Positions 7,059 through 14,471 are shown, numbered from the stretch's first letter. The stretch: DNA of 17,460 bases from an uncultured Selenomonadales bacterium (GCA_937915885.1 CALGGP010000213.1:1-17460); one strand, 5' to 3'. Notes: generated from the sequence alone by a model not told the origin. Translations and numbers: made by a program.

Positions 7059-7604
7059 TTACAACAATTTTTCGATCGACGGAGCAATCTCGGCGGGCTC
7101 GATCATCGGCTCGAAACGCGCGACCACATTGCCCTCGCGATCGATCAAAAACTTCGTGAAGTTCCATTTGACGCCGTCGTCCTCAAGAAACGCGGGGAAA
7201 TTCTCCTTCAACGCCTTCGTGAGGATCGCCGTCATCGGTTTCGACTCGTCAAAGCCCTCGAATTTTTTCTGCTCGGTGAGATATTTGAACAGCGGCTGCG
7301 CATTTTCCCCTCGAACGTCGTCCTTCGCAAAGATCGTAAACGACACGCCGTAATTGAGCCGGCAGAATGTCTGAATCTCGTCGTTGGAGCCGGGATCTTG
7401 CGCCGCAAACTGATTGCACGGGAACCCGAGTATCTCCAAGCCGCGATCTTTATAATCCTTGTAAAGTTTCTCCAGCCCCTCGAACTGCGGAGTGAAGCCG
7501 CATTTGCTCGCCGTGTTGACGATCAGCAAAACCTTGCCCGCGTAATCCTTCAGCGATTTTTCGTCGCCGCTCTTCGTCTTGACGTTGAAATCGTAAACGT
7601 TCAT
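7059..7604 (-). CDS. Glutathione peroxidase-family peroxidase (probably thioredoxin-dependent)
   Basis: A 181-residue peroxidase of the GPx/BsaA/BtuE family, reducing hydrogen or lipid peroxides. The peroxidatic cysteine is Cys35 in NTASKCGFTPQ. The catalytic tetrad is completed by Gln65 (FPCNQF), Trp147 and Asn148 (KWNFTKFL). Cys81 in TFCRLNYG lies where thioredoxin-dependent members have the resolving cysteine, so thioredoxin is the more likely reductant. A segment between about residues 115 and 143 looks slightly longer than in BtuE. GGAGG is positioned seven bases before the ATG. It lies 33 bp downstream of the rubrerythrin fusion gene on the same strand, in a peroxide-defence operon. Confidence 0.94.
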   Translation of the reverse strand: MNVYDFNVKTKSGDEKSLKDYAGKVLLIVNTASKCGFTPQFEGLEKLYKDYKDRGLEILGFPCNQFAAQDPGSNDEIQTFCRLNYGVSFTIFAKDDVRGENAQPLFKYLTEQKKFEGFDESKPMTAILTKALKENFPAFLEDDGVKWNFTKFLIDREGNVVARFEPMIEPAEIAPSIEKLL

Positions 7605-7637
7605 CTGATTGCCTCCATCATAATTTTATTCCGTTGT

Positions 7638-9152
7638 CTACGCCTTGTTAAACGCCGACTTCGGTTGACGACAGCGCGGGCATTTCCAATCGGCGGGCAA
7701 ATCCTCAAACGCCGTCCCTGCCGGAATCCCATGCTCGGGATCGCCGACCGCCGGATCGTACACTTGCCCGCAGATCGAGCACACATATTTGCCCGTCGCC
7801 TTCGCCGCCTTGATCTCCTCGACCGGCAACGTCTCAGTCGGCTTGTCGAGATCGACGACCCGCTTCAACTCGAGATTTTCATAGCCGAGCGGAGTGTGCG
7901 TCGACACATACACCGTCGGATTTTCTTTGATGAATTGACGGACGCGCGCAAGCGTATTGCAAGCCGCCTCCCAATCCTCGAACACCACGCTCAACCGATT
8001 TTCATACAGCGCCTCGTCGGTATAAGTCACGTCGCCGTGGATCATGTAATACAGCCCGCCGTCCTCGACAATCACTATCGAATTGCCCTTGGTGTGACCG
8101 GGCGCGAAGATGTAATACACGCCATCAGCGATTTTTTGACTGCGCTCGAAATTTTTATAGGCGCCGTCGGTGAAGTCCGTCCGAATGATGTTGTCGCCGT
8201 CAAGTTTCATGTCGTCGGCTTCGACGCGCGAGATATAAATTTTCGCGTTGGGGAATGAGCGCAATTCGCCGGTGTGATCGGCGTGCTTGTGCGTCACGAG
8301 AATTTTCGAGACTTGATCGGGCTCGTAGCCGAGTTCCTTCAGCGCCGACACATAATCCTTAATCCGACTGCCGATATAAATTTGCGTCTTGTCGTCGACA
8401 ACCATATCGGGCGCCTCGAGCGGCATGCCCGTATCGACGAGAATAACTTCCTTGCCGGTGTCGATCACGTAATTCTGCAGCGTCGAGCGATATTTGACGG
8501 TCGGATCGAATTTCGCCGTCTCGCCGTTGCCTCCGAGCGCGAACGGTTGAGTCATAAATCCGTTCTCGTAAAGTTTGACTGCCGTGATCTTCATTTTCGA
8601 CTTCGGCTTGAAAGCGGACTTCGGTTGACCGCACAGAGGACACGTCCAATCGTCGGGCTCGCCGTCGATGTCGCCGACGTACTCATAGCCGCACACCGGA
8701 CAAACATAAACTTTTTTATCGGGCGCGGCTTCGATCGATTTGTCGGCGGGCTTATACTTCGCGATGATCTCATTCATCAACACGCCGTGATGCCCTTCCT
8801 GCTTCGCAAAAATTTCCATCTCATCAGCCGCCGCTCCGAAGCCCGCCGCGCGGACTTTATCAGTCAGCGCCTTTACTTGCGCTTCGCCCGCCGCCTCCGC
8901 CTTTGCGAGCGTCGCTACCATCGACCAAAAATCTTTCGGATATTTGCCGTTGAGCACCGCGTAGAAGCCCGCGTGCACCGCCTCTTGATTCGCCGCCTCG
9001 ATGAATTTTTCCGCCGCCTCGTCCAGCCCCTGCTCACGTGCCAGCCGCGCCAATGCGTAGTACATCATCACGCCGTTTGCTTCCGCCTGCGCTATCGTTT
9101 TGATCATCGGCTCGAGCTCCGTGCCCTTCGTCAATCCATAGATGCTTTCCAT
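7638..9152 (-). CDS. Rubrerythrin-rubredoxin-metallo-beta-lactamase-rubredoxin fusion
   Basis: A 504-residue multidomain protein. Residues 1-135 form a rubrerythrin-like diiron four-helix domain with candidate ligands Glu24, Glu57/His60, Glu86, Glu119/His122. Residues 148-182 are a short rubredoxin (Cys151, 154, 171, 174). Residues 187-430 are a metallo-beta-lactamase fold with THKHADH at 287-293, GHTKG at 352-356, HGD at 372-374 and STHTPLG at 417-423, giving a full binuclear metal site. Residues 455-504 are a canonical rubredoxin (Cys458, 461, 491, 494). There is no flavodoxin domain, so it is not an FprA-type flavodiiron protein. An electron-transfer or peroxide/oxygen-reductase role is inferred. 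The ATG at 9152 follows AAAGGGGGAG; a strong promoter lies upstream at 9197-9224. Confidence 0.88.
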   Translation of the reverse strand: MESIYGLTKGTELEPMIKTIAQAEANGVMMYYALARLAREQGLDEAAEKFIEAANQEAVHAGFYAVLNGKYPKDFWSMVATLAKAEAAGEAQVKALTDKVRAAGFGAAADEMEIFAKQEGHHGVLMNEIIAKYKPADKSIEAAPDKKVYVCPVCGYEYVGDIDGEPDDWTCPLCGQPKSAFKPKSKMKITAVKLYENGFMTQPFALGGNGETAKFDPTVKYRSTLQNYVIDTGKEVILVDTGMPLEAPDMVVDDKTQIYIGSRIKDYVSALKELGYEPDQVSKILVTHKHADHTGELRSFPNAKIYISRVEADDMKLDGDNIIRTDFTDGAYKNFERSQKIADGVYYIFAPGHTKGNSIVIVEDGGLYYMIHGDVTYTDEALYENRLSVVFEDWEAACNTLARVRQFIKENPTVYVSTHTPLGYENLELKRVVDLDKPTETLPVEEIKAAKATGKYVCSICGQVYDPAVGDPEHGIPAGTAFEDLPADWKCPRCRQPKSAFNKA

Positions 9153-9196
9153 TAAGCGCTCCCCCTTTGCTCGTCGAAACATACTCCTATCGATAA

Positions 9197-9224
9197 ATTA
9201 TAATTTTTCCGCCCCCGTTGTCAA
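9197..9224 (-). promoter_or_regulatory. Sigma-70-type promoter of the rubrerythrin-fusion operon
   Basis: Read on the minus strand, TTGACA (9224-9219) and TATAAT (9202-9197) are separated by 16 bp; both boxes match consensus perfectly. The start codon lies 44 bases downstream of the -10 box. A perfect 12-bp palindrome, CTCCGCGCGGAG (9253-9264), lies upstream of the -35 box, but its core is a common word in this window. Confidence 0.85.
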
Positions 9225-9266
9225 TAATCCTTTCGCCCCGATCGTCAACTTACTCCGCGCGGAGCC

Positions 9267-9304
9267 CAAAAAAAATCCGCCCTCGATCGAGCGGTTTATT
9301 TTTT
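9267..9304 (-). terminator. Rho-independent terminator after cheB
   Basis: CCGC (9277-9280) and GCGG (9291-9294) form a stem around CCTCGATCGA, with an A-run to the left and a T-rich run to the right, so it works on either strand. It immediately follows the cheB stop and precedes the divergently placed promoter region of the rubrerythrin operon. Confidence 0.8.
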
Positions 9305-9999
9305 CAACGAAAGTCTCTGCCCTTGACGCGATTCATTATCGCACCCGCTATCGCGCTCAACGGCAATTGCTTGTCGACCGCGCCCGCCTCGAACGCCGAC
9401 TTCGGCATCCCGTAGACCACGCTCGTTGCCTCGTCTTGACCGATCGTCGTCGCGCCGCCCTGCTTCATCTCGAGCAGCCCTTGAGTGCCGTCGCGTCCGA
9501 TTCCCGTCAAGATCACTCCGAGCGCCGAGCCGTCTTTATACTGTCGAGCCACCGATCGAAACAGCACGTCGACCGCCGGTCTGCAGGAATGTAAGCGCGG
9601 TCCGTTGTGGCAATTTATTTTTATTATGTCGCCGATCCTGCTGATCGACATGTGCAATTCGCCCGGCGCGATGTATATCCAATTCGGCTTCGCAACTTCG
9701 CCGTCGCTCGCCTCCTTCGCGCGCAATTGGCATTGCGTGTTCATCCGCTCCGCAAACATTTTCGAGAATCCTGCGGGAATGTGTTGAACGACGAAGATCG
9801 GCGGCAGAGGCGGTCGGAGCGCCGGCAAGACCACCGATAACGCCTCCGTGCCGCCCGTCGACGACCCGATCGCTATGATTTCGATTTTCGCCAACGGCTT
9901 TTTGAGTGCTGCCTTTGTCTCGGCGATTTTTTTTGCTGCCTGCTCCGCCATCGCCAGCGCCATTCGCGCCGTTCGCGTTTTGTCGGTTATATTTGCCAT
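9304..9999 (-). CDS. cheB: CheB methylesterase domain protein without receiver
   Basis: A 231-residue protein containing only the CheB catalytic domain (from about residue 39) behind a short, basic, Ala/Lys-rich N-terminal segment. The catalytic triad is visible: Ser47 in IGSSTGGTEAL, His73 in VVQHIPAGFS, and Asp170 in ILTGIGRDGTQG. CheB removes methyl groups (and deamidates glutamines) from chemoreceptors. The usual N-terminal phospho-acceptor domain of about 120 residues is absent, so regulation must differ. The ATG at 9999 has GGAG eight bases upstream; a TTG ten codons earlier is less likely. It follows the PIN/TRAM gene after 66 bp, with no other chemotaxis gene in the window. Confidence 0.9.
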   Translation of the reverse strand: MANITDKTRTARMALAMAEQAAKKIAETKAALKKPLAKIEIIAIGSSTGGTEALSVVLPALRPPLPPIFVVQHIPAGFSKMFAERMNTQCQLRAKEASDGEVAKPNWIYIAPGELHMSISRIGDIIKINCHNGPRLHSCRPAVDVLFRSVARQYKDGSALGVILTGIGRDGTQGLLEMKQGGATTIGQDEATSVVYGMPKSAFEAGAVDKQLPLSAIAGAIMNRVKGRDFR

Positions 10000-10065
10000 A
10001 TTTATCGCTCCAATCAATTCAGCCTTCAAAACATTTTTCGTTGTCTGAACGATTGAAGTTAAGCG

Positions 10066-11310
10066 TCACCTCGGTCGCGCGAAGATCATTCGCCCTGCCG
10101 ACGTTTGCAACGCCGACGTCACTTCAACCGAAATTGTTCGGCTCAAATATCGATGTCCGTTTTCGATGACGATCATCGTGCCGTCCTCGAGATATCCGAC
10201 GCCTTGCCCGGGCTCTCGACCGTCGCGCACGACCTGCACGCGCATCGTTTCGCCCGGCACCACCACCGATTTCACCGCGTTCGACAGATCATTGATGTTG
10301 AGCACCTCGACGCCGCGCAGTTGAGCAACTTTGTTGAGATTAAAATCGTTGGTGATGATTTTGCCCTTGACTTTTTGCGCGAGCCGCACGAGTTTTGAAT
10401 CGACGCCGTTGATATCATCGAAGTCGATGTTCATCACTTCGACCGTCATCTTCGACGAATCGTCTTGAATCGATTGAAGGACATCGAGTCCGCGCCGACC
10501 TCTGACACGACGGAGCGCGTCGGGCGAATCGGCGATGTGCTGAAGTTCCTCGAGCACGAACACGGGGATTAGGAGCGTGCCCTCGAGAAAACCCGTCCGG
10601 CAGATGTCGGCGATCCGTCCGTCGATGATCACGTTTGTATCGAGCAGCTTATAGCGCTTTTCGACGTTGGCTTTATCGGCAGCCTTTTTGAGATCGACGG
10701 GCGTCGGAGCGGGCGGTTTTTCGACGGAGGCGGCGGGCTTGGGCGTCGCCTTTTTCTGTTTGACGATCGAAACTTTTTCGGCGGATTTATTTTCTTCGAC
10801 GCGTTCTCGAGGACGAAGCACTTCCTTCAGGACGCGCGGGATGAAATCGAACCCTGCGGCGAGCTCACGGCGTTTTTTGATGGTGATGTGTATGCCGAGG
10901 TAGCCGAGGACGATGCTGAAAATGACGGGGATATAATCTCCCACGACGGGGATTTTCGCGAATGAATAGCTGAGGAGATTTGCGATTATAAGTCCGATGG
11001 TGAGACCGCAAGCGCCGGCAATGACGTCGTGAATGGGCATTTTGCCGAGCTGTTTTTCGACGAAGAGAGTAAAGCGGCGGAGTTTGCCGAGCAGATAGGG
11101 CGAGGCGAACCAACCTGCGAGTCCGCCGAGGAGTGCGCCGGTGAGGATGCAGATCAGACCGGCGACGGTGAGTTGGAAGATGCCGAGGTCGACGTTGAAA
11201 ATTTCGGTGCTGAGGTAAGTTGCGAGCAACGGGCTGGCGAGTTTGAGCAATGCGCCGCCGGCAATTGCGAGGAACAAGGTGAAGATGGTGCGTAAAACTT
11301 TGTCAAGCAT
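10066..11310 (-). CDS. YacL-type membrane-anchored PIN/TRAM domain protein
   Basis: A 414-residue protein with four predicted membrane helices (about residues 9-30, 46-68, 96-112 and 122-143). A basic, Lys/Pro/Ala-rich linker covers 165-218. A PIN nuclease domain runs from 220 to about 345, with probable metal-binding acids Asp224 (LLDTNVIIDGRI), Glu254, Asp304 and Asp322 (IITNDFNLNK). A C-terminal TRAM domain (352-412) is expected to bind RNA. The architecture is that of Bacillus YacL, whose cellular role is poorly defined; the linker makes this protein longer than the roughly 366 residues I recall for YacL. GGAGG is seven to eight bases before the ATG. It is followed by cheB and preceded, 71 bp away, by pyrR on the same strand. 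Confidence 0.9.
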   Translation of the reverse strand: MLDKVLRTIFTLFLAIAGGALLKLASPLLATYLSTEIFNVDLGIFQLTVAGLICILTGALLGGLAGWFASPYLLGKLRRFTLFVEKQLGKMPIHDVIAGACGLTIGLIIANLLSYSFAKIPVVGDYIPVIFSIVLGYLGIHITIKKRRELAAGFDFIPRVLKEVLRPRERVEENKSAEKVSIVKQKKATPKPAASVEKPPAPTPVDLKKAADKANVEKRYKLLDTNVIIDGRIADICRTGFLEGTLLIPVFVLEELQHIADSPDALRRVRGRRGLDVLQSIQDDSSKMTVEVMNIDFDDINGVDSKLVRLAQKVKGKIITNDFNLNKVAQLRGVEVLNINDLSNAVKSVVVPGETMRVQVVRDGREPGQGVGYLEDGTMIVIENGHRYLSRTISVEVTSALQTSAGRMIFARPR

Positions 11311-11381
11311 ACAATCCCTCCTTTATCGACTGATGAGAACCGGCGCAAGCATAGCACAGGGGCGTGAAAAAATAATGATTG

Positions 11382-11930
11382 CTATTTGAGTTGACGAATG
11401 ACGACGCGATCTTCGCCGTCGATATCGGCGAGGCGGACGGCAATGATCTCCGATTTGGAGGTTGGGACGGTTTTGCCGACGTAATCGGCGCTGATGGGGA
11501 GCTCACGATGTCCGCGATCGATGAGCACGGCGAGTTGGATCATTTTGGGGCGCCCGAGATCGATGAGCGCATCGAGCGCGGCGCGGATGGTGCGACCGGT
11601 ATAGAGAACGTCGTCGACGAGCACGACGATTTTGCCGGTGATGTCGTCTTTGATGTCGGTGGAGCGGACGATCGGTTGCGATTGGAGGGTGGAGAGATCG
11701 TCGCGATAGAGGGTGATGTCGAGGACGCCGGACATGGGCGTGCGACCTTCGGATTGTTCGATGGCGTTGACGAGGCGATTGGCGATGGGGACGCCGCGCG
11801 TCCTGATGCCTACGAGGATCACGTCGTCGATGCCCTTATTGCGTTCGATGATCTCATGAGCGATGCGCTCGATCGCGCGGCGCATGTCCTCCGACTCCAT
11901 CACTACGGTTTTTTCAATGAACTCTGCCAT
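11382..11930 (-). CDS. pyrR: PyrR bifunctional pyrimidine attenuator/uracil phosphoribosyltransferase
   Basis: A 182-residue PRTase-fold protein. In Gram-positive bacteria PyrR binds pyr mRNA in response to UMP and also has uracil phosphoribosyltransferase activity. The PRPP-binding motif IVVLVDDVLYTGRT is at residues 101-114, and other family stretches are GIRTRGVPIANRL (41-53) and DITLYRDDL (71-79). The ATG at 11930 follows GAGGAGA at proper spacing; the open frame upstream is repeat DNA. It lies downstream of rluD, a neighbourhood known in Firmicutes, but no pyr biosynthetic genes follow. I found no convincing PyrR-binding attenuator in the 204-bp gap upstream, which is filled by two repeat elements. 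Confidence 0.95.
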   Translation of the reverse strand: MAEFIEKTVVMESEDMRRAIERIAHEIIERNKGIDDVILVGIRTRGVPIANRLVNAIEQSEGRTPMSGVLDITLYRDDLSTLQSQPIVRSTDIKDDITGKIVVLVDDVLYTGRTIRAALDALIDLGRPKMIQLAVLIDRGHRELPISADYVGKTVPTSKSEIIAVRLADIDGEDRVVIRQLK

Positions 11931-12004
11931 GATAATTCTCCTCTCAAAAAATTTACTCCCGCCCACCCGCCCCATGCGCCTTGGCAGGCGCCTCGCTTTT
12001 TTTT

Positions 12005-12054
12005 GGGGCGCCGCCGACGGCACTGCTGAAGGTTGCCGCCTTTGATCGAGCGAC
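12005..12054. repeat. Partial repeat element adjacent to a full copy
   Basis: It starts with GGGGCGCCGCCGACGGC, like the family terminus, then GAAGGTTGCCGCCTTTGATC, which recalls the reverse complement of the 102-bp array units (GTTGAAAGCCGCCGCC...). It runs directly into the 77-bp copy at 12055. The preceding 11.96-12.0 kb contains CCCGCCCACCC and an 8-T run. Confidence 0.6.
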
Positions 12055-12131
12055 GGGCGCCGCCGACGCGGGTGGGAACCGCTTTCATAATTGGGGCGCT
12101 GCCAATGGAGGGCGGGGGCGTTGGCGGCGCC
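12055..12131 (+). repeat. Palindromic repeat element (77 bp) abutting rluD
   Basis: The copy starts GGGCGCCGCCGACGC and ends GCGTTGGCGGCGCC, with GGGTGGGAACCGC (12070-12082) and TTGGGGCGCTGCC inside. Its right end stops three bases short of the rluD stop codon, so it would be transcribed as the 3' end of rluD and as part of the pyrR leader. Confidence 0.9.
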
Positions 12132-12134
12132 TCA

Positions 12135-13034
12135 TCATAAATCCTGCCTCAACCGACGGAGGATCGCCGCCATGTCGTCGGGGAGCGGCGCCGAAAATTT
12201 CATCACCTCCCCCGTCGTCGGATGCGTCAACGTCAGCTCCCGCGAGTGCAACGCTTGACCCGTCATATTAAATTCGTTCCGTCGCGCGCCGTAAATCGGA
12301 TCGCCCAACAGCGGGTGCCCTATCGCCGTCATATGCACTCGAATCTGATGCGTCCGTCCCGTCCGCAATCGACACTCAACCAACGTATATCGATCAAACC
12401 GCTCGAGTACTTTAAACTCCGTCGTCGCAGACTTGCCACCTTCAACTATCGCCATCTTTTTTCGATCAAGCGGGCTCCGACCGATCGCCCCGTTGATGAT
12501 CCCCGCGTCCGACTTCACCACGCCATGCACTATCGCCTCATATACTCTCCGCGCGGATTTATTTTTTATCTGCTCGGCAAGATCGACGTGCGCCCGATCA
12601 TTTTTCGCGACCACCATCACGCCCGACGTGTCTTTATCCAATCGATGTACGATGCCCGGACGCATCACTCCGTTGATCCCCGACAAATCTTTGCAATGAT
12701 ACAGCAGCGCGTTCACCAACGTCCCGCTGTATATTCCTTCTGCCGGATGCACCGTCATGCCCCGCGCCTTGTTCACTACAATTATATCCGCGTCCTCATA
12801 TAAAATGTCGAGCGGTATATCCTCCGGCTCAACGTCCGTCGGCGTCGGCTCCGCCTCTTCGATCGTGATCACATCGCCCGACTTCAACCGACAATTATTT
12901 TTCGCCGTCCGACCGTTGATCAACACATCGCCCCGCTCGATCGCCCGTTGAAAATGATTCCGCGATTGATCAAGACGCTCCATCAAAAATCGATCCAACC
13001 GTTGACCGCCCGCGTCCGCCTCCAATGTGATCAT
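12135..13034 (-). CDS. rluD: RluD-family 23S rRNA pseudouridine synthase
   Basis: A 299-residue enzyme that isomerises uridines in rRNA. An N-terminal S4 RNA-binding domain (residues about 12-60, RLDRFLMERL...DVLINGRTAKN) precedes the catalytic domain. The active-site motif VHRLDKDTSGVMVVAK holds catalytic Asp133. RTGRTHQIRVHM and GHPLLGDPIYG are further family signatures. The length is normal. The start overlaps the lysR stop by four bases (ATGA), so lysR and rluD are translationally coupled, an unusual pairing. RluD or a close paralogue (YlyB-like) cannot be distinguished from sequence alone; the neighbourhood with pyrR favours the YlyB type. Confidence 0.93.
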   Translation of the reverse strand: MITLEADAGGQRLDRFLMERLDQSRNHFQRAIERGDVLINGRTAKNNCRLKSGDVITIEEAEPTPTDVEPEDIPLDILYEDADIIVVNKARGMTVHPAEGIYSGTLVNALLYHCKDLSGINGVMRPGIVHRLDKDTSGVMVVAKNDRAHVDLAEQIKNKSARRVYEAIVHGVVKSDAGIINGAIGRSPLDRKKMAIVEGGKSATTEFKVLERFDRYTLVECRLRTGRTHQIRVHMTAIGHPLLGDPIYGARRNEFNMTGQALHSRELTLTHPTTGEVMKFSAPLPDDMAAILRRLRQDL

Positions 13035-13921
13035 TCGTCCGCCCGCCCGTTCGCATCACTGCAGAAATCGATGAACGCTTGCGCCGCCTTCGACACGTAC
13101 CGATCCTTCTTCCACGCCAGACCGATATCTACGTAAATCGGCTCCGCCAATGGGATCGCCTTGATCTTCGTCGTCGCGTTGCAAATAAAATCGAGCAGAA
13201 ACGCAATCCCGACGCCGTGCGCCACCAACCCCATTATCGTTACGATCTGGCTCGACTCGAGCACCACATTTGCCGCAAGCCGCTGTCGTTTCAATCGCTC
13301 CTGTATAATCTCGCGGAGATACGAGCCCTCCTTCATCATGATCAAATCCGCGTGCTCAATGTCCGTCGACGCAATCGCTTGCCGTTGAGCCAATTCGCTA
13401 TCGACCGGCACGCACGCCATCAATTGTGATCGGCTCATCGGTAATACATTCAACGTCGGCGGCACATTCGAGATGATCACAATCCCGAAGTCTAACTCGT
13501 CGCGCTCGAGCTTCTCGCGGATCGACATCGACCCCTCCTCGAACAACATCACGTCGAGCCCCTGATGCAAATGTTGAAAGCCGGAAAATATTTTCGGGAA
13601 TAAGTACGCCCCCATCATCGGCGGGATTCCGATTTTGATCGTGCCCTTCTGCAATTGCTTGTAATCGTTGACTTCGAGGACGGCGTCTTCGATGCACCGC
13701 AACGCGGTTTCGATCCGACTCAAAAATACCGCGCCTTCGGGCGTGAGCGACAATTGCTTTTGGCTCCGATCGAACAACAATATTCCGAGCTCCGATTCGA
13801 GTTTTTTGATCGCCACCGTGATGTTGGGCTGCGACACCTTCAAACGCTGCGCCGCCCGCGTGATATTTTTTAATCGGCTTGCCATTTGGAAGTATTCAAG
13901 CTGCCGGAGTTCCAAGCTCAT
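13031..13921 (-). CDS. LysR-type transcriptional regulator
   Basis: A 296-residue LTTR: an N-terminal winged helix-turn-helix (MSLELRQLEYFQMASRLKNI onward, with AAQRLKVSQPNITVAIKKLE as the recognition region, residues 23-42), a linker helix, then a two-lobed periplasmic-binding-protein-like effector domain from about residue 90. The ATG at 13921 is preferred over the GTG one codon earlier because AGAGG is then five bases upstream. It is divergent from aroH, sharing a 149-bp intergenic region with facing promoters and an inverted-repeat operator candidate. By LTTR habit it should control aroH (and perhaps trpBA) and itself. The effector is unknown; an aromatic-pathway metabolite is a guess. 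Confidence 0.92.
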   Translation of the reverse strand: MSLELRQLEYFQMASRLKNITRAAQRLKVSQPNITVAIKKLESELGILLFDRSQKQLSLTPEGAVFLSRIETALRCIEDAVLEVNDYKQLQKGTIKIGIPPMMGAYLFPKIFSGFQHLHQGLDVMLFEEGSMSIREKLERDELDFGIVIISNVPPTLNVLPMSRSQLMACVPVDSELAQRQAIASTDIEHADLIMMKEGSYLREIIQERLKRQRLAANVVLESSQIVTIMGLVAHGVGIAFLLDFICNATTKIKAIPLAEPIYVDIGLAWKKDRYVSKAAQAFIDFCSDANGRADE

Positions 13922-13956
13922 CACATCCTCTCATAGCCACAATTTATGACAGGTCG

Positions 13957-13974
13957 ATTGTACTACAACGCAAT
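13957..13974. promoter_or_regulatory. Candidate LysR operator (ATTG-N10-CAAT)
   Basis: The inverted repeat ATTGTACTACAACGCAAT (13957-13974) fits the T-N11-A pattern expected for LysR-type regulators. It covers the -10 box and part of the spacer of the lysR promoter, suggesting autorepression. It lies about 35 bp upstream of the aroH -35 box, where an activator could sit. A third CAAT follows at 13977-13980. Confidence 0.5.
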
Positions 13975-13985
13975 CGCAATGTAAA
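13957..13985 (-). promoter_or_regulatory. Promoter of lysR-rluD
   Basis: On the minus strand, TTTACA (13985-13980) is followed by a 17-bp spacer and TACAAT (13962-13957), both near consensus. The start codon is 35 bases beyond the -10 box. Confidence 0.75.
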
Positions 13986-14009
13986 ATTATTTCTGTTGAC
14001 GGTCGGCGC

Positions 14010-14038
14010 TTGATTAACGACGTTGCATCGCATATAAT
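14010..14038 (+). promoter_or_regulatory. Promoter of aroH
   Basis: TTGATT (14010-14015), a 17-bp spacer and a perfect TATAAT (14033-14038). The start codon lies 33 bases downstream of the -10 box. A separate TTGACG at 13996 is too far from the -10 to pair with it. Confidence 0.78.
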
Positions 14039-14070
14039 TGCGCCTGTGATCAATGGGAGGAGTGTTGGCA

Positions 14071-14439
14071 ATGGCATTGACAGGAATACGCGGCGCAACG
14101 ACCGTCGACGTCAACAACAAAGAAAATATTTGGAGCGCGGCGCAACTTTTGATGACAAAATTGATGTCGGCGAATCGATTGAAGTGCGAACAGATCGGTG
14201 CGGCGATCTTCTCGTCGACGGAGGATTTGACGGCGGCGTTCCCGTCGACGGGCGTGAGGCAATTGCCGTCGTTCTCGATGATCCCGATGTTCGACACGCG
14301 CGAGCCGGCGATTGAAGGGAGTCTGCCGATGTGCATTCGAGTGCTGTTGTTGACGGACGTTGAGCGCGAAGTGCCTGACATTTGCCACGTGTATTTGAAA
14401 GGAGCGCGCGCACTCCGCCCCGATTTGGCGAAAGGGTAA
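14071..14439 (+). CDS. aroH: Monofunctional chorismate mutase, AroH class
   Basis: A 122-residue trimer-type chorismate mutase converting chorismate to prephenate, the entry to phenylalanine and tyrosine. All active-site residues of Bacillus subtilis AroH occur at the same numbers: Arg7 (GIRGATTV), Arg63 (GVRQLP), Glu78 (REPAIEG), Arg90 (CIRVLLL) and Tyr108 (HVYLKGA). The identical numbering confirms the ATG at 14071, with GGGAGG about ten bases upstream, rather than the ATG at 14053. It is transcribed divergently from the lysR-type gene from its own promoter. The next gene downstream, trpB, is 946 bp away across a repeat array. Confidence 0.96.
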   Translation: MALTGIRGATTVDVNNKENIWSAAQLLMTKLMSANRLKCEQIGAAIFSSTEDLTAAFPSTGVRQLPSFSMIPMFDTREPAIEGSLPMCIRVLLLTDVEREVPDICHVYLKGARALRPDLAKG

Positions 14440-14471
14440 TTCTCGCCGCCGCCTGTCCGATGAATAAGAGG

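Noticed and set aside
7018..7167. 50-residue N-terminal extension of the PhlG-like protein
   Set aside because: It would overlap the end of the peroxidase gene and carries no family resemblance. The ATG at 7017 has a good AGAGGTG site.
11976..12004. Hairpin GCGCCT/AGGCGC followed by T8, like a plus-strand terminator
   Set aside because: All genes here are on the minus strand, and five bases separate stem and T-run. It may be a piece of repeat; no transcript to terminate is evident.
11931..12023. N-terminal extension of PyrR
   Set aside because: It is encoded by repeat DNA. The ATG at 11930 has a strong GAGGAGA site and family homology starts there.
13996..14038. TTGACG at 13996 as the aroH -35 box
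   Set aside because: The distance to TATAAT is 31 bp. TTGATT at 14010 has the proper 17-bp spacing.
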